Assembly: GCF_042477335.2 (NCBI RefSeq)
Contig: NC_091246.1
Coordinates: 213,465,501 to 213,529,500 of the forward strand
Source of the DNA: Ovis canadensis
Taxonomy: Eukaryota; Chordata; Mammalia; Artiodactyla; Bovidae
Length of the DNA stretch: 64,000 nt
Reading direction: 5' to 3'
The notes under the pieces were generated by a model, which made no database searches, was not told the DNA's origin, and was given only the letters and a program-made list of their open reading frames with translations. Below, piece by piece: positions 23,436-35,784 of this stretch (its first letter is position 1; every line of letters starts with the position of its first letter). Position numbers and translations under genes: made by a program.

Positions 23436-24167
23436 AATAGAATCTAGATTGACAAGCTGTGTGCTAGAAATTGTGATACAATTATTCAAGTAAGATAAAA
23501 AGATTGGCTGTCCTCTTCTTTTATCACAATAAAGCTCTATTATCTATTAATACTTGTCTTGATAAAATGTGTTCCATGTGCAAAAGTTAGAACCATTTAC
23601 AGACAGGTGCATCACTCAACCTTTCCCGAATAGGATCAAAACACACACTATTGCCACCTCGCCTTAGCAGGCCCAGCTGTAATCTCATAAAAGATGCTTT
23701 GCATGGTATGCTTTTTTTAAGTCTTAATTCTAAACAGAAGCTGGATATGGTGAAAAAAATAAAATAAAATCTGTATAAAAAGCAAGAAAAAAATTTGATG
23801 AGTGATGTCCAATGCTAAAAATAAAGTAAGAGGTGTTAGTTTCCTAATATTAAGGAGACTATAAGACGCTATAAAACACGTTTCAAGATAGCAGCATGGC
23901 ATTTGTTGGAAAGAATGGTACATTGTTAGAATTGTGATATCATGCCAGAAATAAAAGATCTGGCAATGTGCTAGGATAAGGTGCCCCATTAGGTTTTATC
24001 ACTGCGTAGATGCGGCGAGGCCAACAGATCAGGAGATGATAGCCATTGAAAAGAATGTCTGTGACTCATAACTCTCAAGAGCAGGGAGAATGCCACGCCA
24101 CCAAGGGCCACACAAGGATGCACCAGGGTCAATTAGGAGGCAGAAGAGGGAAGCAGGGGCAAGAAAC
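23436..24167. other. AT-rich intergenic sequence, nothing recognised
   Basis: Unique sequence with A-rich runs around 23750-23790. No gene or repeat family recognised. Confidence 0.4.
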
Positions 24168-24288
24168 TTTTTTTTTCTTTTTTGGCCACACTTAACAGTA
24201 TGTGAGATCTTAGTTCACTGGCCAGGGATGGAACCCACAGCCACTGCAGTAGGAGCTCCGAGTCTTAACCACTGGACAAGGGAAGTCT
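24168..24288 (-). mobile_element. CHR-type tRNA SINE
   Basis: T-run, TTTTGGCCACACTTAACAGT, then CCACTGGACAAGGGAAGTC at the reversed head. Confidence 0.85.
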
Positions 24289-24794
24289 TTATTGTGGTCT
24301 TCATGGGAAGGAATGGGTGAGACAGGGTAAGCAGGCTAGTTTGAACACTTTGAGCAGGCTGGGCACAAAGGGTATCTCTAGTTTCCTGGTGCCTGGCCCC
24401 AGGTGACTAGGGCCGGTGGACAGGGGCCCCGAGTGTGACAGCCCCAGGGAAGAAGGTGATTGGGGTTGTGGACTCTGGATCAGTTGTTTTTGACAAGTAT
24501 ACTGGGCGCAAGCTGTTTCCTGTCTCTAGGAACTGGCTAACCCTGAGAGGGGCAGTCATTTCAGGGTCATCCAGGCCACAAATAACAAAGCATCAGAATA
24601 TGGAAAACAAAATACATGGTTAATACAAAAAGGGAATGTCAGAATGAATAACGAAATATGTGAAACAGTAAACTTATTCTTGCTGAGTGTGCATAGCTCC
24701 ATGGGAAGAAGATATATGTCCATGAAAGGCGAATGGAACATGAGAGCGTGGTTTCTTTCTCTGCTGCAGATCAGGTTTAATTCAAATAGGTGGG

Positions 24795-25450
24795 TCATAT
24801 ACTGGGTTAACAAAACCAGACATACACCCAAATGCCATTTACTGAAGAGTGGATAACAAAATGTGGCATAGTCATACAAAGGAATATTGTTGTTTAGTTG
24901 CTAAGTCACGTCCGACTCTCTTGTGACCCCACAGACTGTAGCCTGGCAGGCTCCTTTGTCCATGGGCTTTTTCCAAGCAAGAATACTGGAATGGGTTACC
25001 ATTTCCTTCTCCAGGGGATTTTCCTGACCCAGAGATTGAGCTCACATCTCCTGTATTGTCAGGCTTTACAGCTGAGCCACAGTGGCTCAGCACAAAGGAA
25101 TATTATTCACCAATAAAAAGGAATGAAGTACTGATACAGGCTACATCACAGATGAACCTTGAAAATGTAAAGCTCCATGAAAGAAGGCAGACACAAAGGG
25201 TCATATATTGTATGATTCTACGTATATAAAACATCCATAATAGGCATTATAGACACAGATAGAATGTAGATTAGTGATTGCCAAGGCTGAGGGGAAAGGG
25301 GAATGAGAAATGATTGCTAACTGGTACAAAGTACCTTTGGTGGGTGATGAAAATATTCTAAATATACTAAAAAAATTGAACTGTACACTTTAAAATGGTG
25401 AAATTTATGGTATATTAATTATATCCCAATAAAGCCGGTATAAAAAATAA
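24795..25450 (+). mobile_element. L1 3' end, interrupted by a SINE
   Basis: ACACCCAAATGCCATTTACT, AAAGGAATATTATTCACCAA and TGAACTGTACACTTTAAAAT lead to an A-rich end near 25450. The Bov-tA at 24888-25083 splits it. Confidence 0.8.
24888..25083 (-). mobile_element. Bov-tA SINE nested in L1
   Basis: Flanked on both sides by ACAAAGGAATATT, a clean target duplication within the L1, so it is younger than the L1. The head is slightly shortened (ACAGCTGAGCCACAGTGGCT). Confidence 0.88.
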
Positions 25451-25829
25451 TAAATAAGTAAACAGACTGTGCAAGTTTCTTCCTAAGACATGGTGATGAA
25501 TGTCTTGTGAGTAAGCAAGCAGGCAGGGCTCAGGGCTGGCTGGCAGCCCAGAGGAAGGACCAGCCCCCAAGTCCCTTCCCCACAGCCTCAGTGGGTAACT
25601 GTATTCCACCCTAAGCTATTTATGACTTTGAGACTTGAAGGCTTTTGATAGTTGAGAGCCTCCTATTAACATGCAAATACGCCTGGGAGAGTTATAAAAT
25701 AGCAATCACTCCCCAAGGTGGAAGGCAATCTTGTGAAAGAAGGAACTGCGGGCCACCTGCATTCAAACGTGTTAGTGTAGGTATGGCCAAAACATCTGTG
25801 AGCCTCAGCTCAGCCCTCAGCCGCACGTG

Positions 25830-25874
<45 letters not shown>

Positions 25875-26861
25875 AGAGGCTGACAGCAGGTGAAAGCAGA
25901 TGAAGGATAGAGCATGCCCCAATCTGGAACAGAGGGTAAAGGACGTGGAGCCTGGGAACATCAGGGCTTCACAGGGAGTCAGAGCAACAGAGACAAGCCC
26001 ACACACACACCAACAGGACCCTTCATTCTCCCTGAGGAGACAGCGCAGCCGCCCGCATCAAGATGGGACTTAAGAACAGACTGAAACAGATCTCAAGCAG
26101 GCTTCGGGGAAAGCAGAGCAGGACAGATGTGAAAAAAAAAATCAGCAGCCACAGCATCTGAGGCCAAGAGGCAGGGGGAGTGCTGCCTGGACGTATATTC
26201 CCTTGGGCATATATCTCCTTCCCATGGACCCATGCACACCCAGCAAGAAGGAGAGTACGAGTGGGCCCAGCTGGCCTCACCCAGGTAGAAGGAGATGCCA
26301 GGAACCAAGGGGCGGGGCCTTGAAGCAGCAACACCAGGACAGGCACGATGAGCCCGAATCGCTCCCCGCCTCAGGTTCTGACTGAGCTTCCGTTCTGTAC
26401 CAACTGAACACAAATGATGGGAGAACCAGGCCGGCCCTCACCAGCCTCAGTAGGAGGAGGTGCGCTAAGAAATCTGTTGCCGGTCGATGGACTGCCAGGA
26501 CTTCTCTGCGCCAGCAAACATGACTGAAGCACACGTGTCCACCTGGCACAGGCCCAGTGGCACATGGAGAGACCGACACTGGGTCCCAAAGCAGTGGGGA
26601 GCTAGCTACACTCAAGAGTCAGAAAGGAAGAAGATGCTCTTTCGGTGGTCCCTGGCAGAGAAAGACACCCTCCTTTTAGACTCTGGGACAGCATCAATTC
26701 AGAGAAGAAGGTTGAGGGCGGGAACCTAAACCGGGTCACCAGCTCCTATTTTGTGAGCAGATGCAACTGATGGTGTGAAGAAATGGTTCTCAAGAAGGAG
26801 AAGAGGAAGGCACACCTGGAGACACTGCTGTATCCAGAAGCAGGAAAGCATCCTGCATCTC
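25451..26861. other. Intergenic sequence with a GT microsatellite
   Basis: No supported gene. Positions 26020-26730 give many overlapping 60-112-aa frames on both strands, with no recognisable domain and no consistent frame. Confidence 0.45.
25826..25873. repeat. (GT)n microsatellite
   Basis: About 20 GT dinucleotides with a single GC interruption near the left end. Confidence 0.95.
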
Positions 26862-26990
26862 AAACTTGAGCGAGCATCAGAATAGCGGGTAACGGACGAC
26901 CGGCCCCCACCCCCAGCACCTCTCTTCCTTGTCTGGGGTGGAGCCTAACAATTCCTGGATGAACTGATGCAGATGCTGCCCATCCTGCAG
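26862..26990 (-). mobile_element. MER5A-like hAT fossil
   Basis: TCAAACTTGAGCGAGCATCA, CCCCACCCCCAGCACCTCT and TGATGCAGATGCTGCC appear in MER5A order. Orientation uncertain. Confidence 0.55.
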
Positions 26991-27160
26991 CCAGCTATTC
27001 AAAACCAGCCCCCTAGATAAACTCTCACCTGTTTTCTCAAGTCACCTGAGCAGATGGATCACAAGAGGAAACACACACAGGTCTACAAGGAAAGGTCCAG
27101 GGACAAACAAGCTAGCTAGAGAGAAACAAGGGGAGAGATTCCATTGAAAAACACAAGTAG

Positions 27161-27471
27161 GGACTACATTGGATAAGAATCCACCTGCCAGTTGCAGGGG
27201 ACGTGGGTTCGATCCCTGGTCTAGGAAGATCCCACATGCCACGAAGCAACTAAGCCTGTGTACCACAAGCACTAAGCCTGAGTTCTAGAGCCCTCAAGCG
27301 GCAACTACTGAAGCCTGCACGCCTAGAACCCGTGCTCCACAAGAAGGGAAGCCACCGCAATGAGAAGCCCAAACACTGCAATGAAGAGTAGCCCCCACTC
27401 GCTGCAACTAGAGAAAGCCTTCACACAGCAATGAAGACCCAGCAAAGCCAAAATAATTAATAAAAAAAAAA
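27161..27471 (+). mobile_element. CHR-2-type SINE
   Basis: Complete body from GGACTACATTGGATAAGAAT to AAGCCAAAATAATTAATAAA. Flanked by perfect 15-bp duplications GAAAAACACAAGTAG at 27146-27160 and 27472-27486. The head has lost CCCTGGTGGTCC. Confidence 0.93.
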
Positions 27472-27494
27472 GAAAAACACAAGTAGTGGAACAA

Positions 27495-27720
27495 TAGTAG
27501 CAGCTAACATGGATTTATTGTGCCCTTAGCCTGTGCAGAGCATACCCTGAGTACTTAATGCTTTATCTCACTTACACCACCAGCAAGCTGTGGTGCTATT
27601 CATATCCCCTGTTTACTTGGACTGGGAAACCCAAGCAGGAGGGAGACAAGCAACTGGTGGTGCCAAGATTCAGGTCCAGCTGTAGGGCCCGCATCTTTAA
27701 CCGCTGGGCCCTGCTGCTGG
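27495..27720 (+). mobile_element. MIR SINE
   Basis: ACTTAATGCTTTATCTCACT, then CCTGTTTACTTGGACTGGGA, AAGATTCAGGTCCAGCTGTA and CATCTTTAACCGCTGGGCC match MIR layout. Ancient. Confidence 0.65.
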
Positions 27721-28155
27721 TATAGGAAGGAGAGGTGACACTGGGAACAGGGACGCTGGAATCTTCTTTCCCTCATGAATCCTCCTGCTAGACCTTTAGG
27801 AAGGCAACTCCACTCTGCAAGTCAGTCACTCTCTGGAGAGAAAGGAGGTAAAAAAGGGAAATGTATTTATCGGTAGGGCTGCCCAGACGGAGCGCCTTAA
27901 ACCACAGTATTGCTTTGTTTCCCGTTCTGGAGGCTGGCAATCCAAGAAAAAGGTACTGGCAGGGTTCATGCCTTCTGCTGGGGTCACCTGGGGGTTTGCC
28001 GGCCATCTTGGGCGTCTTTGGTGAATGGACACATCACCCCATCTTTGCCTTCATGTTCACATGATAGTCTCACAATGTGCATGTCTCTCCAAATTTCCCC
28101 TTTTTGTAAGGGCACATTCATGTCGGGTTAAGGGGTCTGACGACATAACTAATTA

Positions 28156-28269
28156 CTGGGTTTGCCAAAAAGTTCATTCAGTTTTAAGTAAAGATGCATT
28201 TTTCATTTTTACCAAGAACTTTATTGAACAACATATTCACTAACGAAATGAATTTTTTGGCCAACCCAA
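28156..28269. mobile_element. Mariner-type MITE
   Basis: Terminal inverted repeats CTGGGTTTGCCAAAAAGTTC and (complement) TTGGGTTGGCCAAAAAATTC flanked by TA dinucleotides, with about 60 bp between. Non-autonomous, 114 bp. Confidence 0.85.
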
Positions 28270-28319
28270 TACACCTGCAATGACTTAAATTCCAAATAAA
28301 GCCTTGTCCTGAGATGCTA

Positions 28320-28537
28320 GGGACTTCCCTGATAGCTCAGTTAGTAAAGAATTCTCCTGCAATACAGGAGACCCTGGTTTGATTCCTGGGTTGGGAAGAT
28401 CCACTGGATAAGGGACAGGCTACCCACTCCAGGATTCTTGGGCTTCCCTTGTGGCTCAGCTGGTAAAGAATCTGCCTGCAATGCAGGAGACCTGGGTGCA
28501 ATCCCTGAGTTGGGAAGATCCCCTGGAGGAGGGAAAG
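28320..28537 (+). mobile_element. Dimeric Bov-tA unit, 3' truncated
   Basis: A Bov-tA head truncated at GGATTCTTG is fused to a second head GGCTTCCCTTGTGGCTCAGC. The whole is flanked by GAGATGCTA at 28311-28319 and 28538-28546, so the two heads arrived as one insertion. Confidence 0.85.
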
Positions 28538-28605
28538 GAGATGCTAAGAGTTAGGGCTTCAACATTTGAATTTGAGGGGGGACATAATTCAGTCCATAAC
28601 AGGAA

Positions 28606-29679
28606 GCAAAAATCTTCCTGGTGTGAACTAAAAATGCCTAGATCCTAAAGACATCAAAAATATTTGCAACCTGCCACATGTACACACTAAATAAGAAGCC
28701 GCCCTTTTATCCAAGACTTCAAAATCGTCGCCTACAATACAGAATCAACTAGGAAAGAAAGAGGAGTCCACTAAGGGAGTTTTGTAATGAGAACTCTGTT
28801 TTCCTAACACTTTACTTCAACTTTAATGCTTCTCTTTCAGATGTATCTACGATCCAATTATAAGGTAGAAATGCAGCCAGTATGGTGAAAATTGTCTTCA
28901 GGTACTTGGCACTGATCCATGTGTGAACCTCTCCTCTTCGAACAGTATTTGAATAAAAACAGTGCTCATTTGGGAAAAGCAAGGCTGACTCAGGAAGGAT
29001 GGATGTGGTGATTTCTCTAACAGAGGTCTAAGAAGGGAAGCAAATAGAACCGATGTTCTGTATCAAATTACCTGGGAAAGACTTAGTAATGTACTGATCT
29101 TATTATTTGAGATTCTCCCACTTGCTTCCAACACTTGGGGTGGGATGGGGCCAAAGGTAGAAAAACACAGAGCTTGAATCTTAAGAGAAGTTCCTATGAC
29201 TAGGGATGGACAGAACAACTTTTCTTTGGGGACGGAATGTAGCCTCCTCATTAACTGGAGAGATGCCAGTTCACATCCAATGAGGAATTCAATTTGGCTT
29301 CACACACATCATGCTTGTTTAGAGGGGAGATGATGAAGGCACTTGGGTTCCAGCCTTTGCTGTAAAAATCTCATTCACACTCTCCTATAGTCACTGTTTG
29401 CTGGACTCTGACGACGTGTCAGGTGTTGTGGTCACAATGTTAGAAAGTCAGCTTGAACTGGCCCCCCTCTCATGGAGCTCTTCAACCTTGAACAGTACTT
29501 TTCTTCATGTATTAGTTCCACAACCCAAAATCTGAAAATTGAATTTCCCTAAAGAATTCAACTAAATTCAAGAAACATCTACCTAGCCCTTAACATAGTG
29601 CCAGATCGTGTATTCAAGGCCAGAAGGCTAGAGAGCAAGGAAGGAAGATGGGGTCTGGGGTGAGTTAGATGGGACCGTG
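28606..29679. other. Intergenic sequence, nothing recognised
   Basis: Unique sequence. TGTCAGGTGTTGTGGTCACA and CCCTCTCATGGAGCTCTT near 29415-29480 look like an old repeat tail. No coding region supported. Confidence 0.4.
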
Positions 29680-30615
29680 CCTTAACAATCAAAACTGCAA
29701 TGAGACCTCACACCGGGCAGAACGGTCATCATTAAAAGATCTACAAATAGGACTTCCCTGGTGGTCCAGTAGTTAAGAATCCACTTGCAAATTCAGGGGA
29801 CATGGGCTTAATTCCTGGCCTGGGAAGATCCCACATCCTGAGGAGCAACTAAGCCCACGAGTGCCAACTACAGGACACTGCAACGTGGATTAGCCCTTGC
29901 TCTCTGCAACTAGACAAAGCCTGCACGCAGCAGTGACGCACAGCCAAAAAAATAATTTTTTAAAAAAACGTCTACAAATAATATGCTGGAGAGGGTATGG
30001 AGAAAGGGGAACCCTCCTACACTGTTGGTGGGAAGGTAGTCATAATTTTACATAGTGTTGCCACTATGTAAAACAGTATCCATATTCCTCAGAAAACTAA
30101 AAGTGGAGTTGCCGTATGATCCAGCAATCTCACTTCTGGGCACATATCCAGAAAAACCTCTAATTGACAAGATACAGACACCCCTATGTTCCCAGCAGCG
30201 CTATTCACAACAGCCAAGACACGGAAGCAACCTAAAGGTCCAGCGACGGATGAGTGGATAAAGATGTGGTGCGCATACACGATGGAACGCTGCTCAGCCA
30301 CAGAAAATAATGCCGTCTGCAGCCGCACGGAGTTACCCAGAGATTATCATACTAACTGAGGTCAGAGAAAGATGAATAGCGTATGCTACCACTTATACCC
30401 GGAACCTAAAACATTATACAAATGAACTTATGTGCCAAACCAAGACAGACTCACAGCCACAGACACCAAACTAAGTTACCAAAGGGGAAAGGGCATAGGG
30501 GATGGACAAACTAGTCTGGGATTAGTACATACAAATTCTCTCTATATATAAAATAGAGAACTATAGTCAATATCCTGTAATAAATCATAATGAAAAAGAT
30601 AAAAAAAAAAAGAAA
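29680..30615 (+). mobile_element. L1 3' part, interrupted by a CHR SINE
   Basis: ATGAGACCTCACACCGGGCA, TGGAGAGGGTATGGAGAAAG, TACACTGTTGGTGGGAAGGT, ATTCACAACAGCCAAGACAC and a final A-run at 30600-30612. The frame at 30055-30261 keeps a recognisable ORF2 tail (KVELPYDPAISLLGTYPEK). Stops and frameshifts are present. Confidence 0.88.
29750..29970 (+). mobile_element. CHR-type SINE nested in L1
   Basis: Head GGACTTCCCTGGTGGTCCAG and tail CACAGCCAAAAAAATAATTT. Target duplication TCTACAAATA at 29740-29749 and 29971-29980. Body internally shortened. Confidence 0.93.
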
Positions 30616-30721
30616 GAAATGGGCTGGGGAAGGCAGCTACAGGACAGATCAGTGCTCACCTGAGGTACAGGCACCAAGCCAAGGAGGGACTGACTCTGGG
30701 TGCAGAGGGAGAGCAGGAAAT

Positions 30722-30919
30722 TCGTTGTTACTAATGTCCAACTCTTAACCCCATGGACTGTAGCCCCCCAGGCGCCTCTGTCCATGAGATTTTCCAGGCA
30801 AGAATACTAGAGTGGGTTGCTATTTCCTTCTCTAGGGCATCTTCCTGACCCAGGGATGGTATGCAAGTCTCCTGATTGGCAGGCGAATTCTTTACCACTG
30901 AGCCACCTGGGAAGCCCCC
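30722..30919 (-). mobile_element. Bov-tA SINE
   Basis: GTTGTTACTAATGTCCAACT to GAGCCACCTGGGAAGCCCCC. Confidence 0.9.
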
Positions 30920-33660
30920 AGTGGAGTGATGTGTGTCCTTTACTCTGGGTTTTAGAGGAGTAGATGCCTTCCCTGGTAAAGAACTGGGAAGGGATAGCCC
31001 AGGCCGAACATCCAGTATGAACAAAGGTCCTCAGCATGGAAGCGCTACACTGGCGAGAAAGGTACTTAACACACACGGTGCTCCTCAGTCACATGGCTCC
31101 CATCCCATCTGCCACCCTTCCCTCCTATTCCCAGGAATTCAAAAATGTGGTTCAGAAGCGAGTTCAGGAAACAGCCGGGCTCCAAGAACCATCAGAGCAG
31201 TTCAGCTAAGTCAATGTTGGAAACTGAAATATTGACATGGGTCAAGGCGGTGATAGACAGCTTGTCACCTAAGGGAGACTGCTACTGCTAAGTTTAGCCC
31301 AGTTGGAGGAAAGTGAGAGCAGTCAGATTTGGGGACTTTTCAGAGAAGCTAGACAATATATGTGTGTGGGGGTATAAACATACATATATAGGAAAATATA
31401 AAATATATATATATATAATGTGTATCAGTCACACATACATACACAGGATGGATACATATGTACACATATTCTTTATATTTATATTTTTCCTCTTAATGTT
31501 CTTGACAGATGCAGGGCAAATAAAACACATGTGTAAGTGTGGGCCAAATTCAGACCCACATTCCACCTTGGTGTAAGTCCAGAGGAAACTCAAGTTCCGA
31601 GAGGATAAGAAACATGCATGGGCCAAGACTAGCAGGTACGGTGGCTAGGGTTCAAATTTTGCTCTATTGGACTCCAAAGCTGAGCATGTGGGAGCCTGGG
31701 AAAGGACAAGGCAATCATTCCCATTATGGAACCGAAAGTTCTGGAGGAAGAGGAAAGGAAACTGTGAAGGTACAACCTGGGACGGGGTTGGCGATCTAGA
31801 AATGAGATGCTCACAGAAGAAATATTCTTTAGATAATTAGGAAAGTCAAAACACACAGGCACGCTCCCATGTGAAGAGCAGTGAAAGGAACTGGCCAAAG
31901 TGAAAATACTCAGGTGCCAAAAAAGACAGACCAAGGACCAGCAAAATGAGACCACACTGGGAGTAAGCACAACTGCCAATACTAAATTATTGAGTTAATT
32001 CTCAACAATGGCTTCAAACAACACAGTGAAAATGTATGAATGAAAGGAAAACACCAAACTTAACCTGAAAAGAGAATCCTGGACTCGCCATCCCCAGCCC
32101 TTCCTTCAAGCCTCAGTCTCTTTCTATCAGTAATTGAAACAACATCCTCCAGGCATATTGAAGACCACAAGAAGTGAGCTCTGCCCTGCAGGGTGCCACA
32201 GGTGAATATCTGCATATGTCAGAGGGAAGCGCATTTCCACCAGCCTCCCCTGTTCTCCAAAGACAACCCAGAGCCTTGCAAACATCATCAGAATTTCTGC
32301 GGAAGGTGAAATGATGCACACATGTACCCTCCCACTGCATGTGTGTGTGCGCGCGTGTGTGTGTGTGCGTGTGTGTGTGTGCACACGTGCATGCAGATGT
32401 CTGTGATCTGTGACACTGGCAGTGAACCAAGGTAGAGAGGAGAGAGGAAAAAGGAGCCTTGAGAGACAGGAGAAGGGAGAGATATTTAAACTAAATGTAA
32501 CCTTTCAGTAACATTTCTTTCTGCAGCAGCCATACAACTACTGAATTACACAGCTCTTCTTGGGTTACACCTTAAGGAAATTTTTTGATTGAAAATAGGG
32601 ATTCTTTTCAGGAAAATGGGGAAAGCTACCTATTAAGATGCATGGTATCAAGCCATTCAGGCTGAAGACATGGCCAGATATGCCTTATTGGGTATGAATG
32701 TGCAATGAGAACATTGTCCTGTCAAGCCTTTGCTGTAATTAATTACACACACCTTTTGAGATTTCAGCGTACATGAAGCTCTGAGGACTTCTTGGGGAAG
32801 ATCCACAAGTCACAAAGCAGATCTCTTTGACACAGACTGAACATCAGGTAGTAAGACATTCCCTTAGCTTGATTCATGGAAAATAAAAGGAAAAATAACT
32901 TAATTTTGGTATTTGTGACAGGCAGGGCCTGGTAATCTACAAAGGCTCCACAGACCACAATCTAATTTCTCTTTGCAAGTTTCCTCCTCTTCCAAGAAGG
33001 CCAAACTGGAGGAAATAAGAAAGCAACAACGTTTCATTCCAAGCCATTTCCTGGAGGAGCAAGGTTAGGGGGTGAGAAGGACAGGGGCATGTGACCCCAA
33101 GGACACACAAAAGCCAGGGCGGGCTGGGGGAAGGGGGCAGTGGGGGGAGGATGGCACTGCCCCAGCCCCTCCATCCCAGCCCTAGGCCAGGCACACGGTG
33201 TGAAGTTCTCCCCTAAGAACTCCTTTTGCTCTCAGGAAAACTATTTTTCTACTTGACATCTATTATTAAAGCTTTTCTCCCCTGTACACTCTATGCTCTG
33301 GTCAAAACGTTAACAGCCCACTTTGATAATCCTTTCGAGGTGCCCCTGTCCAAGCAGCTGACACAGGTGCTGAGCGGCGGGCTACACACCTGCCCAAGCT
33401 CACTTTGCAAAAGTACAGAGTAAGAAAGCGACCAGTGAGGGATGAAGTACTGACCCTGGACAGAGGGGGTGGGAACGTCCAAGGTCAGGCAGCTGCTTCC
33501 TCACCGCATCTCAGCACCAAGCTGATCTGGCTGGAGTCATGGGGGTTCCATGTAACTAACCTGCCTTTTTTCCTTTTCTTTCTGCCTAATGGCATGTGTG
33601 TGTGTAGAGAGAGAGAGAGACCCACTCAAAGAAAGACCTACTGCAGGGGACACAGGTTAA
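30920..33660. other. Repeat-poor intergenic stretch with microsatellites
   Basis: No young transposon and no supported gene in 2.7 kb. TA-rich simple sequence lies at 31360-31470, a GT/GC tract at 32337-32392 and a GA run at 33607-33620. The largest frames (about 116 aa at 31629-31979) have no domain. Confidence 0.45.
32337..32392. repeat. (GT)n/(GC)n microsatellite
   Basis: GTGTGTGTGCGCGCGTGTGT and further GT units; alternating purine-pyrimidine throughout. Confidence 0.9.
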
Positions 33661-33967
33661 CTGTGGTGTGGTGAATAAGAATCCGCCTGCCAATGCAGGG
33701 GACACAGGTTCAATCCCTGGTCCAGGAAGATCCTACATGCCCATGTGCCACCACTATCGAGAGCCCGTGAGCCTCAACTACTAAGCCCATGCATCCCAGC
33801 TACCGAAGCCTGTGAGCCTAGAGCCTGTGCTCCACAACGAGAAGCCACGGTAATGAGAGGCCCACACACCGCAACTAGAGCAGCCCCTGCTCGCCACAGC
33901 TAGAGACAGCCTGCGTGCAGGGATGAAGACCCAGCACGACCAAAAATAAAAATAATTTCAAAAAAAC
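33661..33967 (+). mobile_element. CHR-2-type SINE
   Basis: From GTGAATAAGAATCCGCCTGC to GACCAAAAATAAAAATAATT. The first 20 or so bases of the head are diverged. Confidence 0.9.
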
Positions 33968-34031
33968 TTTTTAATTAAAAAAACTAAGGCATGAAACAAG
34001 ATATTTTCTAGCCAAGAAGAGACTATACTAG

Positions 34032-34040
34032 ATGTGTGTA

Positions 34041-34077
<37 letters not shown>

Positions 34078-34078
34078 T
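34032..34078. repeat. (GT)n(AT)n compound microsatellite
   Basis: TGTGTGTGTGTGTGT followed by TATATATATATATATATATA. Confidence 0.95.
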
Positions 34079-34786
34079 TGTATCCCTCAAACATATATTT
34101 CTCGATTATGTTAAGAGGAGATAAAACAGTATTAATATTCACATCTCGTTTTCAGCCCAAGGAGCTCACTGGGCCCAAGCAAGCCTGGATCTGCTACTTA
34201 CCTTGAGCTTATTATTCATTTCTGCATTTATATCTCTGGGCTTTTATTGCATGTATATTTATTTTCTTTATGAAAATCATCATTTCCATGCACAGCAGAA
34301 GATCCATGTTTAGTTCTCCCTCAGGTCTCCTCATTCTTTTCTCTGAATATTGAAAAATCTCCTTTTTTTCAGAAAAAAAAATTGATTAGACTTGTTTATT
34401 GGATGAAAAAATCCATTTTTCAAGTGTAAAATGAATTAATAGGAAAGTAGTTATTTGGGAAAACTAGAATTATTGAATCTAGATTTGTGTAGCATATCTT
34501 ATATTACAGTTGACTTTGAAGAAAGATATGAAATATAGATGATATCATTCTAACTGAAATCTCTCTGGAAAACTACTCCTTGGCTTTGAAAGAATTTTAA
34601 CAAAGAGCATTTTAGAGGTAAAGGTTGAATCACATTGTAGGTAAAAAACAATTAAACATCCACAATTTCAATGACTGAATCAAATACAAGAGGACTGAGA
34701 AGAGTATCATTACATTGTTACAATAAAAGTTATGTTTGAATTTAAAATAGGTGAATTTTACAGCATATAAACTATAACTCAATGTT
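34079..34786. other. AT-rich intergenic sequence, nothing recognised
   Basis: No gene or repeat family recognised. The 60-aa minus-strand frame at 34630-34812 is not informative. Confidence 0.4.
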
Positions 34787-35117
34787 ATAAATTGAATGTT
34801 TGTGTCCTCCACAAATTCATGTTGAAACCCTACTCTTCAATGTGGCCTTTCAGAAACAATTAGGATTAGAGGAGACTATGAAGATGAAGTCCTCATGGGT
34901 GGGATTAGCGCCCTAATAAGAGTGAGGAGAGAGTTTGCTTCCCCTTTCTGCTCCCCACCACAGCAAAATACCAGAAAGTACCCATCACAACCCGGAAGAA
35001 CTCAACCATGCGGGCACCCTGATCTCGGACTTCTAACCTGGGAGAAATAAATTTCTGTGGTTTATAAACCATCCAGTTTATGGCACTTTGTTATAGCAGC
35101 CCAATGTATTAAGGCAT
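34787..35117 (+). mobile_element. MaLR-type solo LTR (MST/MLT-like)
   Basis: TGTTATAAATTGAATGTTTG at the start, CTCATGGGTGGGATTAGCGC, CACCCTGATCTCGGACTTCT, GAAATAAATTTCTGTGGTTT, then GTTATAGCAGCCCAATGTAT at the end. This is the full order of an ERVL-MaLR LTR. It is a solo, non-coding remnant. Confidence 0.8.
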
Positions 35118-35784
35118 TCGGCAAAGCTGTCACAAATACTACTAGAGTTATTTATTCAAAACTATTTGCAAAGACTAACCCATTATTTATAGGTAGGAGG
35201 TCTACTGAGTGCTCACGAAGCTCCATGAGTCATCTCACTTATCCAGAGAAGAGGAGAAAACCAGGCCACAGTGAAAAGCTGGTCTCACTCTTCCTGGCTC
35301 TGTCCCCCGGTTCACAAGACTTGGGTGTCAGAGGGCCTGGTCTATTCCCAGCACTTGCTGTTTTGCAAGACAGGGGGATAATCAAGCCAAGGCCACAGAA
35401 GTTTGTAGAGAAACAGCCAGAAACTAAAGTCCACAGTCTCAACTGCTTCTTTCTCCATAGTAGGTTAACCATTAACTTGAGACCAAACAAGGACTTTGTC
35501 TTTTTGTCTGAGGCTTCCCTCTTCTATGGTGACACACCTGCTTTTCCCCACCCCAGCTGCCAGCCCACCTTGGAAAATATTATCAGGCAATAGACTCCCT
35601 GTGGAAGTTCACCTCAACCCAAGGGTCCATGCTGGGAGACAGGGAAGGGAAAAAAGAAAAACAGAATCTGCAGCCACACTCTGCAAGCCTCTTATTTGCT
35701 GTCCAGTATGTCGCCGTGCAGAGGCCACACCAGCATGCCTTCCTGGAAACAGACGGGTCAGCTGAACCTACCGGAAGTCCTCTG
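35118..35784. other. Intergenic sequence, no supported gene
   Basis: A 178-aa frame (35057-35593) starts inside the LTR and runs through unique sequence. It has no recognisable domain and is probably chance. TACTGAGTGCTCACGAAGCT near 35203 resembles MIR. Confidence 0.4.

Larger units (their letters stand above)
27865..28605. mobile_element. Old interspersed repeat split by two later insertions
   Basis: TAGGGCTGCCCAGACGGAGC, GTTCTGGAGGCTGGCAATCC, then (after 28538) TTAGGGCTTCAACATTTGAA and ATTCAGTCCATAACAGG follow a familiar old mammalian repeat whose family I cannot name securely. A mariner MITE (28156-28269) and a Bov-tA dimer (28320-28537) were inserted later. Confidence 0.5.

Noticed and set aside
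30055..30261. Small frame with ELPYDPAISLLG as a gene
   Set aside because: It is the decayed end of L1 ORF2.
35057..35593. A 178-aa frame as a possible gene
   Set aside because: It begins inside an LTR remnant and has no recognisable domain or initiation context.
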